Of a stretch of DNA of 64,000 bases, positions 1 to 11,709 are shown in pieces. Each line of letters begins with the position of its first letter. Position 1 is the stretch's first letter. Position numbers and translations under genes: made by a program. Origin of the DNA: Symsagittifera roscoffensis (taxonomy: Eukaryota > Xenacoelomorpha > Acoela > Convolutidae); NCBI RefSeq assembly GCF_963678635.1, contig NC_087064.1, positions 26,826,189 through 26,890,188 on the forward strand, in the 5' to 3' direction. A model generated the notes under the pieces. It was given only the letters and a program-made list of their open reading frames with translations. It did not search any database and had not been told where the DNA came from.

Positions 1-435
1 TGTGGCTAGAGATTCAGATGAGGAAGAGGCACAATGGGAATCGATGATGGTGTGCCTATTCACTACTCTCTGGCAGAAATTCAAGTGCGCGGTACTGACC
101 GTCTGCACCGTATCAATGAGCACGAAAACGTTGACATCGACAGGAAGAAGACAAAATGAAGGAGTCATCAGGTGGAACAACATACTGAGAAATCTGGCGA
201 GTCGGAACGCTAGACGTATGATCCTTATGGACATTGAGCTATGGATCAGGCCAGACTAACCACCGATGGGATCAACTTTGATAGTATTGACGGACAAGCC
301 TGGTTGAACCGAGTCTTCCATGAGCGAATGGATGAAATGGAAGTCGAGCCCTTTGACACGGGAGTGCTAAAGAAGGAAGAAACCACGAACGAGTCTGGGA
401 ACACGTCTGGGAACGGTCCCATCCGTGACCCATAG
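1..435 (+). pseudogene. ORF1 fragment, C-terminal half of SGNH hydrolase-like domain (module T1)
   Basis: This is the left edge of array module T1. It matches the C-terminal half of the SGNH-like domain that is complete at 3135-4151, starting just after the GTNN block (VARDSDEEEAQW) and running through the tail with KKEETT. A 13-bp deletion near 228 (the ACATTGAGCT join; the other copies have extra bases between two GAGCT repeats) shifts the frame, so the domain reads in one frame to 259 and another from 241 to 435. The Asp of the last SGNH block is also altered: DGINFD here against DGIHFD in the sister copies, so the catalytic His is lost. It is certainly a copy of the family and non-functional as it stands. 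Confidence 0.8.
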
Positions 436-539
436 GCCGCAAAGCTCAGCGAGCCAGGCCAAAGGGCAGATTTACAGGATCGATTGGGATAAGCGCCAAC
501 AATAAGAACCATTCATCCAAGACGAAAATTAGGACCTGT

Positions 540-2590
540 CAATCCGACCGCGGAGACGACAAGCACTTCGAGATCAGAGACAAGATCAGAGACAACGAGT
601 ACCAGCCGATAAGAGTTACGACCATACGTGAGCTCTATGATGTGATCGAGGCCCATACCTTCGATGCATTTCTACAAACAGGACCTGATGAAGTTGAACC
701 TTCAGACGATGAGGTTTACAGCAGATGCCATGAGGATGTTAAATGGAGCGAGATTATCCGTCAACGGACTGTATTCAATAGCAGGTGTGGACTGGCTGAT
801 AGCAGCTGGCATAAACTTCAGCTCCACGACCGCCTTGAGATTTGCGGACTTAGAGGGACCGCCCTCAAACAATACAATGGGTCCAGTAAATGCAAGACTT
901 CTGCAAGATGTGAAACTGAATCATGTTGAAGGAAATCGAGAAGAAAGGCTCGGAAAATTCTTGAGAACGAGGGCACCGATAAGACAACACGAGAAAATGT
1001 TCAGGCAGATACGAGCACCCCCCAGGTCACGTAAAAGAAAGAGCGTACCCGAAACAAGTGGCTCAAGAAGGCGCTGTTCAGAGATATGGTGGATTGACGG
1101 CGATTAGGAAAGACGAGACCATCTTTGCAGCGTATGACAAAGCAGAAATGAGGAAAGCAAAGATTATGATATTCGCGAACTCAGATTTCGTATATACCTA
1201 AAGTCTCTGTTTTGGCCTGACGTTATAATGTTGACAGCGGTCGACCTGGACCTAATGCAGTCGGTGTCAATGGCAATCGCGGTACAACGACAGACGGCAC
1301 GGACCCCAATCACAATCGTATTTGCCGGCATGAACGACCATCTACACAGTAGGGGTTTACTGGGCAGACTCAGAGAGCCTACGACGGCGGAAGACGCTGT
1401 ATGGCCAGCTATAAAGGATTTCCTCGAATGAATGGGTGAAGTAGTGGACACCCTGAAAGAAGGTGCCTTCACCAAGATAAAATCGAGAGCCGTGTTTGCA
1501 CTGTCTCCGGGATATGCACATCTCCCCGATGGACTGAATTTTGTATAAGCAATGGTGGCGTTGCTCTCGGAAGATATATATGATGTGATAATATCTGCCC
1601 CAAATCGCGGAATAGAGATGGAGAACCTAAGACCATTTAAGGCGGAATTACCTGCGGTGTGGTCTGACATCTCGAATGCGATGCGAGGATTTAAGAACCA
1701 TTCACTACACATGTTAGTGTTAGACGAAGTACTGGGGTTGGAACTGTCCAACTTCAGTCGACAACTTAAACTGAAGCCAGGAATTGACGATGACCATCGA
1801 GTAATCGTAGCGATGTCAAACGACTTATGGTTCCAGTGATGATCAGGAAAATCCATGCCTACCTGGTGAAAGAGGTAAACATGGCCAAAAATGCTAAAGA
1901 GATGTCAGCCAAGTTCGTAAGCAAAGAGTGTCAAGTTACCCTGGAAGCTTTCTGGACACAGAATGTGAAGGGAGAAGAAGGTTTTTGACCGGACTGACAT
2001 GCTGGAAGGGTTAGGAGCCGGATGGACCGCGTCCTTATTGACGAAAGTTTACCCATCGTTTTCTCGATACCTGATAAAAGAATTCCTCCAAGCAGTCGTA
2101 GAAGTATCGATCGTTGAATTATTAGCCCTGTTCGGGACATTTGGAGCAGAGAATTTCGTGAGAGGACCAGCAATACTGCTCACCGAAGGAGTGCAGAATT
2201 TGCGGTTAGATGAACTTCTAACGTTAATTGCTATAACAAACGGAAACTTGGGAGGATTGGTGAATCTGACACGCTACCCGGAGCAGATAAGGGAGAACAT
2301 AGGAGATTTGATGTGAAGCGACCCACGGAGCCTTTGAAACTAATGAAAGGAGGGTAGCAAAATTCTCCGAGATGATGGACCCGTGCTTTGTGGGCAGAAA
2401 CGCCACAGTGCTGCAGTATACGCAGTTTGCCTACACGGACGAAACAACGAGGAGACGAATGAACAATTCAGTGACCCCGAAGCCTAGACGATTTGACGAG
2501 GAATGGGCGAAACTGGATCTAGCGCCTATGTTCATGAGAGGCAAGTCTGACTTACCAGAAGCCTCCCTAATCTTACGAGCGTAAAGCAGG
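540..2590 (+). pseudogene. ORF2 copy in module T1 (second SGNH-like ORF, broken)
   Basis: Homologous along its length to ORF2 of the near-complete element (44088-46760). Readable blocks are 664-1107 (GVDWL...MGPVNARLL), 1228-1431 (contains the FAGMNDHLH motif), 1552-1839 (PAVWSDISNAMRGF), 1999-2316 (PSFSRYLIKEFLQ) and 2372-2584 (FVGRNATVLQYTQF). In-frame stops near 1199, 1429 and 1546 and several frameshifts break it. About 650 bp present in T3 (equivalent to 9450-10110) is deleted around 2315-2335, joining the GDLM block to the KLMKGG block. The role is unknown; the GMND block suggests an SGNH-hydrolase-like fold. Confidence 0.75.
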
Positions 2591-2597
2591 GTTAACG

Positions 2598-3107
2598 GTG
2601 GGTGGAACACTACAGACTAGAACCATGCTAGCAACCTTCGGCTGTGAAGAAGTCGAGGTAGTTCACAGAGAGGAGGAAGATCAGTCAGCTGGCAGGCTAG
2701 TTGAACCGAAATTTCCAGATATAGCAAGGGATGAAGAGCAAGGGCCCTCAAGTTCAATAAAAGGGCCAAAACGAGAGGATGGCAGGAAGGAAGACGTCAT
2801 TCGGAAGAGCCTATGCAACATGATCCCGATCAGGCTGAGAAGCAGGACGATAAGGCTTCAACAGGAGGGATGTCCAGCCTTCTTGATGGCCGCATACGGA
2901 GAAAGAGGAGTACTAGACCGCCCAAACATGAGGTTATTGAAGTGGAGAAACGGGGCTCTCTCAGGAAGTGACTTGGGGAATGAGCCTGGATTGGGATGTT
3001 CCAGGACCTACCAACCAGGTGAGATGCCTCTGCCAACCAAGCCTAGGCCTGGTCTGAGAAGAATCCATCAAGAGATGAACAGTGAGGCTGCCTCGTCTAG
3101 TTCATAG
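2598..3107 (+). pseudogene. Chimeric ORF: ORF3 N-terminal part joined to ORF1 N-terminal part (T1)
   Basis: An open frame of 169 codons. Residues 1 to about 94 match the N-terminal part of ORF3 (TLQTRTMLATFGCEE, GPSSS, GRKEDV). From 2881 onward it matches the N-terminal part of ORF1 of the near-complete copy (LLKWRNGALSG..NEPGLG..PLPTKPRPGL against LSWNVDGGVRG..RNPGLN..PLPARPPAGL). The switch falls directly after GGGATGTCCAGCCT, the same join as at 10663/10664. At 11850 the same bases continue into ORF3 instead. The frame ends at TAG 3105-3107. The coiled-coil part that follows in T4 is deleted here, so the next bases are already the linker before the SGNH domain of T2. Confidence 0.7.
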
Positions 3108-3134
3108 CCTCGCGAAGTAAGTCAGACAACTTAG

Positions 3135-4317
3135 GTGCGACCCCCAACTGTGACAGGGAGAGTAACAATTCCGGACCCGAGTGACACCCTAGGTGACCCA
3201 GTCGTGGAGCAAACAGTGAGAAAACTGATAGAAACAGCTGGACGATTGGTCGCTAATAGCAATGCGCCAGGTTCCGGGGTTACTGCACCCTATGGACCAA
3301 TAGATGATACGGGCAGAGTACAACTCTCCCGAGAGACGATGACGATAACGGGAGTTAGTGATACAACGTTACCAACAAAGAGCTCTAAGGTCCCAGACAG
3401 GAAGATACGAGAAATGCCGATGAAGAAAGTGTCCCGAGTGGTTGACGTGCAGAAAAAAAACCAGGTGAAGAATAATTTCACGGGAGTTCTGGACACAAAT
3501 CCGCGAGCCTGCTTCAATCGATCGAATTGGAGCCCAGCAGTAAACCTGCAGCAACCGCCACTTGGGACATCACATCTGATACTGGGTGACAGCTTGGTGA
3601 GAATACTCCAGGACCTGAGGACCTCCTGGATCACTACGGTGGTGGCCTTTGGAGGTGCAACGATAGCCCAGCTATTTCGAATGGTGGAGCTGATGAACCC
3701 AGGGAGGAACCCTAACATAATGATCGTAATAGGGACAAACAATGTGGCTAGAGGCTCAGATGAGGAAGAGGCACAATGGGAGTCGATGATGGTGTGCATA
3801 TTCACTACTCTCTGGCAGAAATTCAAGTGCGCGGTACTGACCGTTTGCACCGTATCAATGAGCACGAAAACGTTGACATCGACAGGAAGAAGACAAAATG
3901 AAGGAGTCATCAGGTGGAACAACATACTGAGAAACCTGGCGAGTCGGAACGCTAGACGTATGATCCTTATGAACATTGAACACGAGCTGAGAGCTATGGA
4001 TCAGGCCAGACTAACCACCGATGGGATCCACTTTGATAGTATCGACGGACAAGCCTGGTTGAACCGAGTCTTCCATGAGCGAATGGATGAAATAGAAGTC
4101 GAGCTCTTTGACACGGGAGTGCTAAAGAAGGAAGAAACCACGAAAGAGTAGGCAATTTCAACCTTTGTGCCCCCTAACCTAGAAACACTTCTGGGAACGG
4201 TCCCATCCGTGACCTATAGGCCGCAAAACTCAGCGAGCCAGGGCAAAGGGCAGATGTACAGGATCGATTGGGAGAAGCGCCAACAAGAAGAACCATTCAT
4301 CCAATACGAAGGTTAGG
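3135..4317 (+). CDS. ORF1, SGNH/GDSL hydrolase-like protein (module T2, best-preserved catalytic blocks in the array)
   Basis: Open from just after TAG 3132-3134 to TAG 4149-4151, and continuing in frame to TAG 4315-4317. The first codon of the open stretch is GTG, and sister copies read through the upstream stop (TAT in T4), so the true start was further upstream. SGNH blocks: ILGDSL at about residue 150 (nucleophile Ser), IVIGTNN at about 199 (block III Asn), DGIHFD at about 294 (Asp and His of block V). The segment after 4151 (ETLLGTVPSV...QMYRIDWEKR) is the equivalent of the Pro-rich tail of the 42-kb copy. SGNH enzymes are esterases or acetylhydrolases acting on ester bonds of lipids or sugars; the substrate here is unknown. 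It is a retrotransposon accessory ORF, probably no longer expressed. Confidence 0.75.
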
Positions 4318-4389
4318 ACCTGTCAATCCGACCGCGGAGACGACAAGCACTTCGAGATCAGAGACAAGATCAGAGACAACGAAAACCAG

Positions 4390-6052
4390 CCGAGAATAAT
4401 TACAGCCATACGTGAGCTCTTTGATGTGGTCGAGGCCCATACCTTCGAAGCATATCTACAAACAGGACCTGATGAAGTTGAACCTTCAGATGATGAGGTT
4501 TACAGCAGATGCCATGAGGATGTTAAATGGAGCGAGATTATCCGTCAACGGACTGTATTCAATAGCAGGTGTGGACTGGCTGATAGCAGCTGGCATAAAC
4601 TTCAGCTCCACGACCGCCTTGAGATTTGCGGACTTAGAGGGACCGCCCTCAAACAATACAATGGGTCCAGTAAAAGCAAGACTTTTGCAAGATGTGAAAC
4701 TGAATCATGTTGAAGGAAATTGAGAAGAAAGGCCCGGAAAATTCTTGATAACGGGGGCACCGATAGGACAACACGATAAAATGTTCAGGCAGATACGAGC
4801 ACCCCCAGGTCACGTAAAAGAAAGAGCGTACCCGAAACAAGTGGCTCAAGAAGGCGCTGTTCAGAGATATGGTAGATTGAAGACAATTAGGAAAGACGAG
4901 ACCATCTTTGCAGCGTGTGACAAAGCAGAAATGAGGAAAGCAAAGATTATGGTAGTCGCGAACTCAGACTTCCTATATACCTCCAAGTCTCTGTTTTGGC
5001 CTGACGTTATAATATTGACAGCGGTCGACCTGGACCTAATGCAGTCGGTGTCAATGGCAATCGCGGTTCAACGACACACGGCAATGAACCCAATCACAAT
5101 CGTATTTGCCGGCATGAACGACCATCTACACGGTAGGGGTTTCCTGAGCAGACTCAGAGAGCCTACGACGGCCGAAGACGCTGTATGGCTAGCTATAAAG
5201 GATATCCTCGAATCAATGGGTGAAGGAGTGGACACCCTGAAAGAAGGTGCCTTCACCAAGATAAAATCGAGAGCCGTGTTTGCACTGTCTCCGGGATATG
5301 CACATCTCCCCGATGGACTCAAGTTTGTATACGCAATGGTGGCGTTGCTCTCGGAAGGTATATATGATGTGATCATATCTGCCCCAAATCGCGGAATAGA
5401 GATGGAGAACCTAAGACCACTTAGGGCGGAATTACCTGCGGTGTGGTCTGACATCTCGAATGCGATGCGAGGATTTAAGAACCATTCACTACACATGTTA
5501 GTGTTAGACGAAGTACTGGGGTTGGAACTGTCCAACTTCAGTCGACAACTTAAACTGAAGCCAGGAATTGACGATGACCATCGAGTAATCGTAGCGATGT
5601 CAAACGACTTATGGTTCCGAGGAATGGAAGTAAAGGAGGAAGGAGAAAGAAGATAAATTTCCAAGAAGACGAGAGCTCACTTGGAAGCGATGGTCCTGAG
5701 AACGAAACCAGAGGCTAACAAATGGCTGCACTTGACCCCTCGAATAGCCGCATTGGGCGCGTACGCTTTCGAGCGAGGCCCAGTGAAGATCAGGAAAATC
5801 CATGCCTACCTGGTGAAAGAGGTAAACCTGGCCGAAAATGCTGAAGAGAAGTCAGCCGAGTTCGTAAGCAAAGAGTGCCAAGTTGCCCTGGAAGCTTTCT
5901 GGACACAGAATGTGAAGGGAGAAGAAGGCTTTGACCGGACTGACAGCATGCTGGAACTGTTAGGAGCCGGATGGACCGCGTCCTTATTGGCGAAAGTTTA
6001 CCCATCGTTTTCTCGATACCTGATAAAAGAATTCCTCCAAGCAGTCGTAGAA
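4390..6052 (+). pseudogene. ORF2 copy in module T2 (longest near-intact ORF2 block)
   Basis: The best copy of the central part of ORF2. From 4745 to 6058 the frame is interrupted only by TAA 5654-5656. Motifs: a hydrophobic strand ending VVANSDF (about 4955), FWPDV, then FAGMNDHLHGRGFLSRL (about 5105), SPGYAHLPDGLKFVYAM (about 5290), PNRGIEMENLRP, VLDEVLGLELSNFSRQLK, and after the stop LEAMVLRTKPEANKW and the SFSRYLIKEFLQ block. FAGMND resembles block III (GxND) of SGNH hydrolases and NSDF may be a decayed block I; I see no block V Asp-x-x-His, so function is open. The copy ends at 6052, where it is fused to ORF1 coiled-coil sequence. Confidence 0.75.
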
Positions 6053-6310
6053 AGGTAAAAGAACTGGAGAAGATCAGAAGGGAGCTGGATGAAATGACCA
6101 AAACTATGCTCAGTATGGAAAAAGATAGAGATATGAGGAACATACTGTTTGAAGATTGCAACAAGAAAAAGGGTGAAGAAATAGAGAGCTTGAGGTGAGA
6201 GTATAAAGAGCGATCGGAAGGGCTGGCGTTGACGACGGCAGTGGAAAAAGTGATACCTGCAAGGAATGTTCCTCGTGAGCAGTCCCCGATGGAGCTCTTG
6301 ACGCCTCGCG
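6050..6310 (+). pseudogene. ORF1 coiled-coil fragment at the T2/T3 join
   Basis: Matches 10970-11230 (KVEELEQIRRELDEMTKT, SMEKDQDMRN, EEIESLRREN). The join after GTCGTAGAA fuses ORF2 of T2 to the middle of ORF1. Both partners carry GTAGAA, so microhomology-driven recombination is likely. In-frame TGA 6196-6198 interrupts the helix. A charged heptad-like pattern rich in Glu, Lys and Leu supports a coiled coil, as in ORF1 of the 42-kb copy. Confidence 0.65.
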
Positions 6311-6330
6311 AACTAAGTCAGACAACTTAG

Positions 6331-7517
6331 GTGCGACCCCCAACTGTGACAGGGAGAGTAACAATTCCGGACCCGAGTGACACCCTAGGTGACCCAGTCG
6401 TGGAGCAAACAGTGAGTGAGAAAATTGGTAGAAACAGCTGGAAGATTGGTCGCTAATAGCAATGCGCCAGGTTCCGGGGTGACTGCACCCTATGGAACAA
6501 TAGATGATACGGGCAGAGTACAACTCTCCCAAGAGACGATGACGATAACGGGAGTTAGTGATACAACGTTACCAATAAAGAGTTCTAAGGTCCCAGACAG
6601 GAAGATAAGAGAAATGCCGATGAAGAAAGTGTCCCGAGTGATTGTCGTGCACAAGAAAAACCAGGTGAAGAATAACTTCACGGGAGTTCCGGACACAAAT
6701 CCGCGAGCCTGCTTCAATCGATCGAATTGGAGCCCAGCAGTCAACCTGCAGCAACCGCCACTTGGGACATCACATCTGATACTGGGTGACAGCTTGGTGA
6801 GAATACTCCAGGACTTGAGGACCTCCTGGATCACTACGGTGATGGCCTTTGTAGGTGCAACGATAGCCCAGCTATTTCGAATGGTGGAGCTGATGAACCC
6901 AGTGAGGATCCCTAACATAATGATCGTAATAGGGTCGAAGAATGTGGCTAGAGGCTCATATGAGGAAGAGGCACAATGGGAGTCGATGATGGTGTGCCTA
7001 TTCACTACTCTCTGGCAGACATTCAAGTGCGCGGTACTGACCGTCTGCACCGTATCAATGAGCACGAAAACGTTGACATCGACAGGAAGAAGACATAATG
7101 AAGGAGTCATCAGGTCGAACAACATACTGAGAAATCTGGCGAGTCGGAACGCTAGACGTATGATCCCTATGGACATTGAACATGAGCTGAGAGCTATGGA
7201 TCAGGCCAGACTAACCACCGATGGGATCCACTTTGATAGTATCGACGGACAAGCCTGGTTGAACCGAGTCTTCCATGAGCGAATGGATGAAATGGAAGTC
7301 GTGCTCTTTGACACGGGAGTGCTAAAGAAGGAAGAAACCACGAAAGAGTAGGCAATTTCAACCTTTGTGCCCCCTAACCTAGAAACACTTCTGGGAACGG
7401 TCCCATACGTGACCTATAGGCCGCAAAACTCAGCGAGCCAGGGCAAAAGGCAGATGTACAGGATCGATTGGGAGAAGCGCCAACAAGAAGAACCATTCAT
7501 CCAAGACGAAGGTTAGG
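6331..7517 (+). CDS. ORF1, SGNH hydrolase-like protein (module T3)
   Basis: A near duplicate of 3135-4317. A 4-bp insertion (GTGAGTGAG against GTGAG) near 6415 shifts the first residues; the open block runs 6416-7351. ILGDSL lies at about 6782, DGIHFD at about 7218, but the Asn block has become IVIGSKN where T2 has IVIGTNN, so the oxyanion-hole Asn context is changed. TAG 7349-7351 splits off the Pro-rich tail, which continues in frame to TAG near 7515. It is a copy in decay. Confidence 0.7.
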
Positions 7518-7589
7518 ACCTGTCAATCCGACCGCGGAGACGACAAGCACTTCGAGATCAGAGACAAGATCAGAGACAACGAAAACCAG

Positions 7590-9432
7590 CCGAGAATAAT
7601 TACGGCCATACGTGAGCTCTTTGATGTGGTCGAGGCCCATACCTTCGAAGCATATCTACAGACAGGACCTGATGAAGTTGAACCTTCAGACGATGAGGTT
7701 TAGAGCAGATGCCATGAGGATGTTAAATGGAGCGAGATTATCCGTCAACGGACTGTATTCAATAGCAGATGTGGACTGGCTGATAGCAGCTGGCATAAAC
7801 TTCAGCTCAACGACCGCCTTGAGATTTGCGGACTTAGAGGTACCGCCCTCAAACATTACAACTGGTCCAGACTTTTGCAAGATGTGAAACTGAATCATGT
7901 TGAAGGAAATCGAGAAGAAAGGCTCGGAAAATTCTTGAGAACGAGGGCACCGATAAGACAACACGAGAAAATGTTCAGGCAGATACGAGCACCCCCCAGG
8001 TCACGTAAAAGAAAGAGCGTACCCGAAACAAGTGGCTCAAGAAGGCGCTGTTCAGAGATATGGTGGTTTGACGGCGATTAGGAAAGACGAGACCATCTTT
8101 GCAGCGTATGACAAAGCAGAAATGAGGAAAGCAAAGATTATGATATTCGCGAACTCAGATTTCGTATATACCTCCAAGTCTCTGTTTTGGCCTGACGTAA
8201 TAATGTTGACAGCGGTCGACCTGGACCTAATGCAGTCGGTGTCAATGGCAATCGCGGTACAACGACAGACGGCACGGAACCCAATCACAATCGTATTTGC
8301 CGGCATGAACGACCATCTACACAGTAGGGGTTTCCTGGGCAGACTCAGAGAGCCTACGACGGCGGAAGACGCTGTATGGCCAGCTATAAAGGATTTCCTC
8401 GAATGAATGGGTGAAGTAGTGGACACCCTGAAAGAACGTGCCTTCACCAAGATAAAATCGAGAGCCGTGTTTGCACTGTCTCCGGGATATGCACATCTCC
8501 CCGATGGACTGAATTTTGTATAAGCAATGGTGGCGTTGCTCTCGGAAGGTAAATATGATGTGATAATATCTGCTCCAAATTGCGGAATAGAGATGGAGAA
8601 CCTAAGACCATTTAAGGCGGAATTACCTGCGGTGTGGTCTGACATCTCGAATGCGATGCGAGGATTTAAGAACCATTCACTACACATGTTAGTGTTAGAC
8701 GAAGTACTGGGGTTGGAACTGTCCAACTTCAGTCGACAACTTAAACTGAAGCCAGGAATTGACGATGACCATCGAGTAATTGTAGCGATGTCAAACGACT
8801 TATGGTTCCGAGGAATGGAAGTACAGGAGGAAGGAGAAAGAAGATAAATTTCCAAGAAGACGAGAGCTCACTTGGAAGCGATGGTCCTGAGAACGAAACC
8901 AGAGGCTAACAAGTGGCTGCACTTGACCCCTCGAATAGCCGCATTGGGCGCGTACGCTTTCGAGCGAGGCCCAGTGATGATCAGAAAAATCCATACCTGG
9001 TGAAAGAGGTAAACCTGGCCGAAAATGCTGAAGAGAAGTCAGCCGAGTTCGTAAGCAAAGAGTGCCAAGTTACCCCGGAAGCTTTCTGGACACAGAATGT
9101 GAAGGGAGAAGAAGGCTTTGACCGGACTGACAGCATGCTGGAAGGGTTAGGAGCCGGATGGACCGCGTCCTTATTGGCGAAAGTTTACCCATCGTTTTCT
9201 CGATACCTAATAAAAGAATTCCTCCAAGCAGTCGTAGAAGTATCGATCGTTGACATTTGGAGCAGAGAACTTCGTGAGAGGACCAGCATTACTGCTCACC
9301 GAAGGAGTGCAGAATTTGCGATTAGATGGACTTCTAACGTTAATTGCTATAACAAACGGAAACTTGGGAGGATTGGTGAATCTGACACGCTACCCGGAGC
9401 AGATAAGGGAGAACATAGGAGATTTGATGTGA
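7590..9432 (+). pseudogene. ORF2 copy in module T3 (first part)
   Basis: Homologous to 4390-6052 and to 540-2316. Readable blocks are 7612-7887, 7875-8081, 8032-8406 (FAGMNDHLH at about 8305), 8527-8847 and 8913-9432. It shares with T1 the TGA after GATTTCCTCGAA and the TAA after AATTTTGTA, so T1 and T3 are closer to each other than to T2. A 12-bp loss near 7870 and a 30-bp loss near 9254 add frameshifts. It continues into the 9511-10890 frame. Confidence 0.7.
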
Positions 9433-9510
9433 AGCGACCCACGGATTCCTGGACTAAGATAAGAGATTTGCAACATACTCTTATCCAATACCTCGTGCAT
9501 CAGACTCGCT

Positions 9511-10890
9511 TTGGAACAGGAGAGGATGAGACGAGTCAGAGGGAGGAAGATGTGCGACGTCATGCTGGGGGCATGGCCCTTGCCTACTGACCTGAGCTTA
9601 GCTATGAGGACCGATCCCCTAGCATTGATCAGAGGAGCCACGGAGTTCGTGACAGTGATATACGGTCCGGCAGTCACGTTTGCGTTCCCTGACGTTAAGG
9701 TGGAGGCTTACAGGAGGTCGGTGTTCCACCTGAACCTCATATCGGCAGTGGATGGAAGTGCACTTAACAGGTGTGAGCAACACGCACAAAAAGAATTGAT
9801 GACTGAGGACTTGTTTTTCGCGAAGAAATCAGAGCCGGAGATGACCGTCATAAACTTTGATGATCACTTCCGAGACAGGATGGGAGAAAAGGATAGAGGG
9901 CACATCGAGGTAATGCCGAAGCTCTGGAATCTAAGGCCCTACAATAAGACGAATGGCGAAGTCACAAAAATTTCTCGACTGACTGCAGCATATCATAAAC
10001 GCAAGGTTGGGGTGATTACAAGAAAATTGCCAGAAGAGATCCCTGAATTCCCTTTGATTAGAAGGATGTTGCTCAGAGTAGACTCCGTAGTACAAACCTC
10101 CAGGTTGAGAGCCTTTGAAACTAATGAAAGGAGGGTGGAAAAATTCTCCGAGATGATGGACCCGTGCTTTGTGGGCAGAAACGCCGCAGTGCTGCAGTAT
10201 ACGCAGTTTGCCTACACGGACAAAACAACGAGGAGACGACTGAACAATTCAGCGACCCCGAAGCCTGGACGATTTGACGAGGAATGGGCAAAACTGGATC
10301 TAGCGCCTATGGTCATGAGAAGCCAGGCTGACTTACCAGAAGCCTCCCTAATCTTAACGAGCGTAAAACCAGGGTTAACGGTGGGTGGAACACTACAGAC
10401 TAGAACCATGCTAGCAACCTTCGGCTGTGAAGAAGTCAAGGTAGTTCACGGAGAGGAGGAAGATCAGTCAGCTGGCAGGCTAGTTGAACCAAAATTTTCA
10501 AATGGAGCAAGGGAGAAGAACAAGGGCCCTCAAGTTCACGAAAAGGGCCAAAACGAGACGATGGGCAGGAAGGAAGACGTCAATCGGAAGAGCCTATGCA
10601 ACAGGATCCGGATCAGGCTGAGAAGGAGGACGATAAGGCTTCAACAGGAGGGATGTCCAGCCTTCTTGATGGCCGCATACGGAGAAAGAGGAGTACTAGA
10701 CCGCCCAAACATGAGGTTATTGAAGTGGAGAAACGGGGCTCTCTCTGGAAGTGACTTGGCGAACGAGCCTGGATTGGGATGTTCCAGGACCTACCAACCA
10801 GGTGAGATGCCTCTGCCAACCAAGCCTAGGCCTGGTCTGAGAAGAATGCATCACGAGATGAACAGTAAGGCTGCCTCGTCTAGTTCATAA
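9511..10890 (+). CDS. Intact 459-codon chimeric ORF: ORF2 C-terminal part + ORF3 N-terminal part + ORF1 N-terminal part (T3)
   Basis: The longest uninterrupted frame in the array. The first codon of the open stretch is TTG and the first ATG is at 9526. Residues 1-200 match the ORF2 C-terminal block of 45940-46560 (LPTDLSLAMRTDPLALIRG, YGPAVTFAFPD, HLNLISAVDGSALNRCEQ, WNLRPYNK, PEFPLIRRMLL). Residues 205-255 match 46570-46720, which lies beyond a stop in the 42-kb copy (FVGRNAAVLQYTQFAY). Then come the ORF3 N-terminal part and, from 10664, the ORF1 N-terminal part ending in Ser-rich SKAASSSS. The fusion is the tandem-duplication join. No enzymatic motif is visible. Whether the fusion is translated is unknown. 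Confidence 0.65.
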   Translation: MEQERMRRVRGRKMCDVMLGAWPLPTDLSLAMRTDPLALIRGATEFVTVIYGPAVTFAFPDVKVEAYRRSVFHLNLISAVDGSALNRCEQHAQKELMTEDLFFAKKSEPEMTVINFDDHFRDRMGEKDRGHIEVMPKLWNLRPYNKTNGEVTKISRLTAAYHKRKVGVITRKLPEEIPEFPLIRRMLLRVDSVVQTSRLRAFETNERRVEKFSEMMDPCFVGRNAAVLQYTQFAYTDKTTRRRLNNSATPKPGRFDEEWAKLDLAPMVMRSQADLPEASLILTSVKPGLTVGGTLQTRTMLATFGCEEVKVVHGEEEDQSAGRLVEPKFSNGAREKNKGPQVHEKGQNETMGRKEDVNRKSLCNRIRIRLRRRTIRLQQEGCPAFLMAAYGERGVLDRPNMRLLKWRNGALSGSDLANEPGLGCSRTYQPGEMPLPTKPRPGLRRMHHEMNSKAASSSS

Positions 10891-11700
10891 CTGAGAACAG
10901 CTGTGCCACCAAAGAAGGCGAGAGTAGAAGAAGAAGTTCAGACGAACGAGACGATTCAAGACCTCAACGGAAAGGTAGAAGAACTGGAGCAGATCAGAAG
11001 GGAGCTGGATGAAATGACCAAAACCATGCTCAGTATGGAAAAAGATCAAGATATGAGGAACAGGTTGTTTGAAGATTACAACAAGAAAAATGGTGAAGAA
11101 ATAGAGAGCTTGAGGCGAGAGAATAAAGAGCGATCGGAAGGGCTGGCGTTGAGGACGGCAGTGGAAAAAGTGATACCTGCAAGGAATGTTCCTCATGGGC
11201 AGTCCCCGATGGAGCTCTTGACGCCTCGCGAACTAAGTCAGACAACTTATGTGCAATCCCCAACTGTGACAATGAGAGTAACAATTCCGGACCCTAGTGA
11301 CACCGGACCCGAGTGACACATCTGATACTGGGTGACAGCTTGGTGAGAATACTCCAGGACCTGAGGACCTCCTGGATCACTACGGTGATGGCCTTTATAG
11401 GTGCAACGATAGCCCAGCTATTTCGAATGGTGGAGCTGATGAACCCAGGGAGGATCCCTAACATAATGATCGTAATAGGGACGAACAATGTGGCTAGAGG
11501 CTCAGATGAGGAAGAGGCACAATGTGAGTCGATGATGGTGTGCCTATTCACTACTCTCTGGCAGAAATTCAAGTGCGCGATACTGACCGTCTGCACCGTA
11601 TCAATGAGCACGAAAACGTTGACATCGACAGGAAGAAGATATCATGAAGGAGTCATCAGGTGGAACAACATACTGAGAAATTATGGACATTGAACACGAG
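10891..11700 (+). pseudogene. ORF1 remnant in module T4: coiled coil plus GDSL fragment
   Basis: Open from 10903 to 11316. The first 90 residues form a strongly charged coiled coil (VEELEQIRRELDEMTKT, KNGEEIESLRRENKERSE), followed by the linker RVTIPDPSD. A deletion between two GTGACAC copies (11303-11317) removes about 110 residues and puts ILGDSLVRIL (11325) out of frame. The SGNH part (11313-11693; GTNNVARGSDEEEAQ) then stops where a second deletion, near 11690-11710, jumps into ORF3. This copy shows that the coiled coil belongs directly upstream of the SGNH domain, as in the 42-kb ORF1. Confidence 0.7.
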
Positions 11701-11709
11701 CTGAGAGAT

